The notes under the pieces: model-generated | Database searches by the model: none | Told to the model about the DNA's origin: nothing | Seen by the model: only the letters and a program-made list of their open reading frames with translations | NCBI GenBank assembly: GCA_949825045.1 | Contig: OX463822.1 | Location: 377,001-441,000, forward strand | Direction of reading: 5' to 3' | DNA: 64,000 nt | From: Argyresthia goedartella | Taxonomy: Eukaryota; Arthropoda; Insecta; Lepidoptera; Argyresthiidae | Part shown: positions 58,900 to 64,000 of the stretch, piece after piece | Numbering within the stretch: position 1 is the stretch's first letter | Layout of the letters: every line of letters begins with the position of its first letter | Translations under genes and position numbers: made by a program

Positions 58900-59135
58900 G
58901 CGTGCTCACTAGCTTTCTCACATCGCTCGCGGGAACTAAGCGTGCACTCACTAGCATGCTCACATCGCTCACGGGGACTTAGCGTGCACTCACACTAGCA
59001 TGCTCACATCGTTCGCTCGAACTGAGAGTTAATCATTAACATGCTCACATCGCTCGCTGGAACTGAGCGTGACTCACTAGCATGCTCACATCGCTCGCTG
59101 GAACTGAGCGTGACTCACTAGCACTGCTGCTCACT
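58880..59135 (+). repeat. About 40-bp tandem repeat seeded by the last Sec3 codons
   Basis: Six diverged units of 39-45 bp share 'catcgctcgcgggaactgag', 'cgtg', 'actcactagc' and 'atgctca'. The first unit contains the real end of the coding region (Asp-Ile-Ala-Arg-Gly-Asn-stop); the rest lie in the 3' UTR. Confidence 0.88.
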
Positions 59136-59478
59136 CACTGAGCAATCAGCCTGCCTCACTTAATCGAGATCAACAAGACTGTTAACTCTGGCGAGGTAAT
59201 GGCTTTCCTACATTATGAGTTCCTGACAAAATGGCGGGTGTTGAAACTGCATTTAGTGAAACAGGAGGCACTTACTGTGCCTCTATTTGCATGGCACGGC
59301 AACACGGCATATTCTTTTGACATTTCATTATGTTATTTTTGATAAGATCATTCTGTATTTAACTGGGTCATGGTACACAAACAAGATAGTGCACTTCATT
59401 ATTAGATATAAATCATACATAACACTATAGCCTAAGGTTATATCAAATATTATTAATTGTCATAATTAGATCTAATTG

Positions 59479-59592
59479 AATAAATAATATTATATAATGA
59501 ATATTGTATAGTGTAATAAACTAAATTAAAATTTTATTTTGTTTATCTTGATCTTTAAATCATCTGCAGCCTGATACTTGTAGTCCAATAAA
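59479..59592 (+). terminator. Sec3 polyadenylation signals
   Basis: AATAAA occurs at 59479-59484, 59515-59520 and 59587-59592, 580-690 nt after the stop. Any could be used. They lie within about 120 nt of the minus-strand gene's own signal. Confidence 0.55.
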
Positions 59593-59632
59593 ACAATCAG
59601 GTAAATAATAGATAATTCCTAGTTTATTGATT

Positions 59633-59638
59633 CCATTA
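59633..59638 (-). terminator. Polyadenylation signal of the minus-strand gene
   Basis: TTTATT on the + strand is AATAAA on the minus strand, about 40 nt after the TAA at 59677-59679. Confidence 0.5.
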
Positions 59639-59676
59639 GCTAATTACATACATGTAGTAATATCAACTGCTTACTT

Positions 59677-60213
59677 TTAATCCAGGGTCTTGGGGGGAGA
59701 AAAGTTCAGGTAGACCAGGCCGGATGTCTTCGCCTGCAACCGATAAAACACAATGCATATTGCAGGAAAAAAAGCAAGGATTCAATGAAAGAGCATCAGG
59801 TCATTTAATAGTTTTGCAGTCCTTTTGGGAGAGAGATAAGATGTGGTCTTCCAACCACATTTAATAAATATGATGATGAGGAGAATTAATGCTTATTGGT
59901 TGTTAATTTATAATATCATATCTTGAGCCAAAACAAATGACTTCTTTGCAACAAAGTAGCAACTGAGCACATACAATTAACTATTCAGCAGCCACCAAAG
60001 TTTTTGTTTATCAGTTCTAATATTAGAGAGAACAAGAACGTAAAGAACTCACCACAACAAGGGAGAAGGCAGTGAAAACAATTCCAAATGCCAGGGTGGC
60101 ATTGTAGCGCTTGTTGTTGGCATCATACTGCGCCTGCCACGAGCCCTTGGGCACGGGCAGCTCGTCCATGGATGCTGGCTTGAAATGGCTATCACCAGCG
60201 TGGTAGCGACGCA
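59677..60213 (-). CDS. prag01-like (deltamethrin-resistance family) small membrane protein, C-terminal exons
   Basis: Two minus-strand exons, 60213-60053 and 59733-59677, join with AG/GT sites and matching phase (0). They encode 'RRYHAGDSHFKPASMDELPV', 'PKGSWQAQYDANNKRYNATL', 'AFGIVFTAFSLVV' and then 'AKTSGLVYLNFSPPKTLD'. The Leu-Pro-Val-Pro-x-Gly-Ser-Trp motif, one membrane helix (about 18 residues) and a Tyr-Leu-Asn-x-x-Pro-Pro tail fit the short insect Deltameth_res/prag01 family, thought to be mitochondrial. The first exon (phase 1, with the start and probable targeting sequence) lies upstream and was not found before 64000. A 3.4-kb LTR element sits in that intron about 100 bp from the acceptor. 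The family assignment is from memory. Confidence 0.7.
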
Positions 60214-60313
60214 CTGTAAATAAAAATAAAGTAGGTTAACTACAAGCTCTTTGTTTCGAGTTTGCCGCCACCTCGCTTGGTGCTCACCTTTATGCTTAGC
60301 GGTCTGGTAAGTG

Positions 60314-60443
60314 TGTAGTGTATGCACACCTGAACCCTACTTACATCTATAAATAGCCTCTTTATTATGATTCATGACTCAATATACAACTGTCTTTCGA
60401 ACATGTGACTGCCTCATTCCACACCTAATAGGCCGATCCTTAC
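60314..60443 (+). repeat. 5' LTR (130 bp)
   Basis: Starts TGTAGTGTATGCACACC; contains 'tctataaatagcc', a TATA-like motif, near 60358. Confidence 0.88.
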
Positions 60444-63400
60444 ATGGCGACCGTGCCAGGCCAGCCTACCTCTCGCGAGGTAGTGCTGTGCCGAATGGCG
60501 ATTAAATAAATTCAAATAATATTTAAATAATACTTGAAGAACTTGGAAACGAGAAATATAACGAAGATAAATATATAGAGAAAAAGAACGGGATGACCTA
60601 TGAAGAGATTAGCGGATTGCAGCCAGAAGAAGACGGATAAATAGAAGAAAGAAGATAATTATAGAAGAAAGAATATATTTACACAAGAAGAGAAAAGAAA
60701 ATATTACAGAAGATTTGTGCTGCCGGGTGCCGGGCGATTTCCTAAGCCTGATGATGTGGAAGCAGGGCGCTGGGCGTAACCGTACGGGTCAAGTGAGGCG
60801 CAGCTGGGAGATGTACGGTTCCCAGGATGTGCTGACTCCGAGCGAGCTGCGTGCGACACGGGCGATGACGTCGTGGCGTCAATGTGTTTTTTGGACAATG
60901 GGTTTTATTATACGTATGACATGTAAGTAAATTAAATTATTTGTCGATTAGTATATTTAAGTTTTGGCTAGATTTTGTATTGTCAAAGGGTTGACGATAC
61001 GATCAATATTAATATAATTATTTTTCCAAATGAAGATTGCATGAAGTAACTAAAATAGTATTATGATGAATGGCATAGAACGAAAAGTTAGTAGTACAGT
61101 ATAGTCAGCAAGAGAAGTGTGAATGAACGATTGATATTATTTTTTAGGAATGGAGATATTTTTGAAAGCCGAAAAGTAAATAAGTTAGACACGAGTTATT
61201 TGGGATGAGATGATTTGACAGTGTTTTTTTATTTTTGAGGAGATTTTGAAAAATCTGGGAATAATGTGATAAAAAGTGTGAAGTATGAAGTTGAAAGTTT
61301 TGTTATTTTTTTGTTTTATAACCGCTAGTATTTTTTTTATATTGCATCATAATTCTGATTTACTCCAAATGTACAATCAAGTACATAAATGATTCAGTTG
61401 TTCATTTGACTTGGTAACAGTCAAAGTTATTCAAAAGTTAAGTATAGAAATTCAATCCAGTGTTCGCAGGCGAACCAAATATGGACATGCTACACTGCAG
61501 AAGAAACCAAATTAGATTAGAACATAACACATGTTTTGATTACAGAGAAACAGAATTGTTATTATAATAATTAGTAGTTCATGTTACCGCAGTGCGACTT
61601 GTATAGAGCGAAAGATTTTAGTTTCATGCGACTAATATGGAAGATACATAAAAGGTGATGGATGATTGATAGCGAGTTTAGGGTACCGCAGAGAGATTAA
61701 GTATGAAACCATTTTCAAGTTATAATACGGAATGAATTTGAATAGTATGGGATGTATAAATTTCATATTGTGTATGTATGTACAAAATATTTAGTATGCA
61801 AAAGAAGTTCAGCTTTAATCACAGATATACTTAAAAAAAAAACGTACGACGGAACCACTAACGTTAGTTTATCATAAAAGTTTGTTTAGAAATTGTACTT
61901 GCATTTATTTTACAGATTGCATTCGAGTTTATTAATAGAATTATAGTCTGACCAGCGGATATGGTCACTTCGGATTCGGATACTTCATAAAAGTGAGAAA
62001 ATATTGGTTGATAGTGAGAGTTGAAAAGTATGAAAATGAAATGGAACGAAAAGTTAACCACTGATGTGAAGATTTATTTAATATTTGCAAGTTTTAAGTT
62101 ATGTTATGTGAGTACGTATTACCTAAGAAAGTTATATTTTTGTTTGGATTTGGGAATGTAGATTATTGTTGTCGTTAGGAATAAAAAGTATGAATTTGAG
62201 AGAAGGTATGGAATGTGCAGGATAGGTTACTCTAGGCCACAGAGTAAGTTAGTTGGGAACACTTCGTTTGTTAAGTTTTCGAGAAAAGTTGGACTGATCA
62301 TCCAATCTTTACAGAATATCTTAAAACTCGAAGGATTCGTATTGATTGAGTATAAGTTATGTTTTTAGTATGGTACGTAACTATTGGCGAGTCCGATATG
62401 TTATTGTATTTTCATCAAAGTCTCAAAGGTACAAGGTACAAGGCACGAATCCTTCCTCTTCGATCATGATGTGAACGAGTTTCCTTCGTGAGAAAGTTGG
62501 ATATCGATGACCTAATAAGCTCGCGAGCAGGCTCAGGCAGGTAGACCTGGAGCCAGGTACTAGTAGTCTATGTATTTAAGTATTATTATAAAAAGTACCT
62601 TATAAAGTAAATACCAGTGTGTATAAAAAGTACCTATAAATGTGCACTCACTACATGTGAATATTAAGGGTCCGGATCCCGATAATTAAAGTACCTATAT
62701 GAAGTGATAAGGAGATTATAATAAAATAGAGACTTTGATTGATAGCGATTGTTTATGAAAAGCGAGTATATTTTTGATAGTTTTGCAATGAAGATTTATA
62801 TTTTTATAAGATGTGACGATTTTCTTTTGAGATGGAAGTAGGTATGCAATGGATAAATAAACAAAAAAAGTAGTTAGTGATTATGGAATAAAATTTGACA
62901 AAAGTAAATAAATGCGTGAAGAAAGGAAAGAGATTTAGAAGGAATGAGAAATGTGGAGTTTTGAAATTGCAACTGATTAATTGTTATAATTTTGTGTAAA
63001 AGTTCAATGTGTTAAAAATAAAACGTTCTCATGTTTGATGAAGGATTGAGAAATATGTACTTTTGTTTTGCGTTTCATTTATTTTATGATTTTGTGTTAT
63101 TTTGTTTAAATGTATAAAATTCGTTCATGTCGTCAACCCTACCCCTAAAACAGATAGATATTTTAGTTTCGTGTATTTACTTGTGTATGTACTTATTCGT
63201 TTATTTCGTGTATTCAAAATTAGTTTTAGAAAATACATAACCTGATGTTCTTATGTAATCATTATCAATGTACTTTAATGAAGTTGTTTAAAAATAGGTG
63301 TTAAAAAGGGGTGAGAAATAGTAATAAATGGTTATAGTTGATTTTGATAGTATTGAAAAAATTGTATCCAGCAAACAAAAATATAAAAGGTTTTCATTTG

Positions 63401-63578
63401 TTATATTTTTTACAGATTTTAAATTTTCAATTGATATTTTACACAGGTGATTTATTTTATTGTTATTTTTACAGAAATTAGTTACTTATTAGATTGTTGT
63501 TTTGATGTTATTAGATCTAAATTGTTAAATGTCATAAAAATTATATGCATATTTTTTACTTTCAAAAAAGGGGGAAGG

Positions 63579-63708
63579 TGTAGTGTATGCACACCTGAAC
63601 CCTACTTACATCTATAAATAGCCTCTTTATTATGATTCATGACTCAATATACAACTGTCTTTCGAACATGTGACTGCCTCATTCCACACCTAATAGGCCG
63701 ATCCTTAC
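63579..63708 (+). repeat. 3' LTR (130 bp)
   Basis: Apparently identical to the 5' LTR; ends 'ggccgatccttac' before 'agtgtgctgg'. Confidence 0.88.
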
Positions 63709-64000
63709 AGTGTGCTGGTTGCTCTCAATGCAAATGATTAAAAGATTGAATGAATGACAATTCAATGAGAACAAGCATTGGACATTAATGTCAATAGTTA
63801 GTTGCTCACAATTCAGCTATGCTTTAGAATAGTGCGGCACGAATCTGATAATAAGAGATATACTGTTAAATTAAGAAAATTATCAGCTTTCCAATGGTGT
63901 TATTCTTTTTCCGAGCAACTGTTTACTTTTCCAGATTTGAGCTTTCAGTTTTATAAATTTTAACATACATACTGTGGCATGAATTTCATAATAAGATATA
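63709..64000. other. Intron or upstream DNA, nothing recognised
   Basis: No upstream exon of the small minus-strand gene was identified here. Confidence 0.4.

Larger units (their letters stand above)
60314..63708 (+). mobile_element. Non-autonomous LTR retrotransposon, identical LTRs
   Basis: The 130-bp LTRs at 60314-60443 and 63579-63708 look identical by eye. The left LTR is followed by 'tggcgaccgtgccagg', a primer-binding-like site, and the right is preceded by a purine tract 'gggggaagg'. Taking the LTR end as TTAC gives a 4-bp target duplication, 'agtg', on both sides. The 3.1-kb interior has no gag or pol, only a leader segment at 60715-60930 shared with the element at 46698. It must have been mobilised by another element's proteins. 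Confidence 0.88.

Overview
This window looks like nuclear DNA from an insect, most likely a moth or butterfly. Introns are AT-rich and full of transposons. Coding exons are short and very GC-rich. Several repeats are of kinds common in Lepidoptera: DD37D mariners, CR1/Jockey-like LINEs, and a dispersed repeat starting 'accggccaagtgcgag'. The lineage call is an inference from these repeats; no marker gene settles it.

The backbone is one gene on the + strand. I assembled ten coding positions by matching splice sites and reading phase: 10857, 11157, 14201, 24646, 24929, 43836, 52092, the 52434 array, 56848 and 58801 (stop at 58899). Joined, they are in frame and give about 372 residues, the C-terminal part of exocyst subunit Sec3/EXOC1, which tethers secretory vesicles at the plasma membrane. 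The N-terminal part lies before this window. A second gene on the - strand (59677-60213) meets it tail to tail. It encodes the C-terminal end of a small single-pass protein resembling the deltamethrin-resistance 'prag01' family.

The standout feature is at 52434-54640. One 71-nt internal Sec3 exon, with its own 3' splice site, branch-point-like CTGAC and 5' splice site, is tandemly amplified to about 19 copies. Sixteen have intact AG and GT boundaries and usable length or close to it. The exon enters in phase 1 and leaves in phase 0, so using two copies together shifts the frame and hits TGA inside the second copy. Introns between copies are only 42-64 nt. The layout predicts choice of one copy out of many. 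A second array in the 3' UTR is seeded by the last Sec3 codons.

Layout: 1-10.8 kb holds degraded LINEs on the - strand, including one with a single nonsense codon over about 2.2 kb, and a CCTAA-bearing minisatellite. 10.8-24.9 kb holds Sec3 exons among minisatellites, a large foldback element, and a three-level nest (piggyBac-like MITE in LINE in LINE). 25-43.8 kb is one intron holding two tandem DD37D mariners and an LTR retrotransposon of about 9.6 kb with 2221-bp LTRs. That element inserted into an older mariner; its gag and pol are linked by a textbook -1 frameshift site. 44-52 kb holds a terminal-inverted-repeat transposon and a decayed Gypsy element carrying its own mariner and LINE insertions. 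52-59 kb holds the exon array and the gene end. 59.6-64 kb holds the small gene, whose intron carries a recent non-autonomous LTR element with seemingly identical LTRs.
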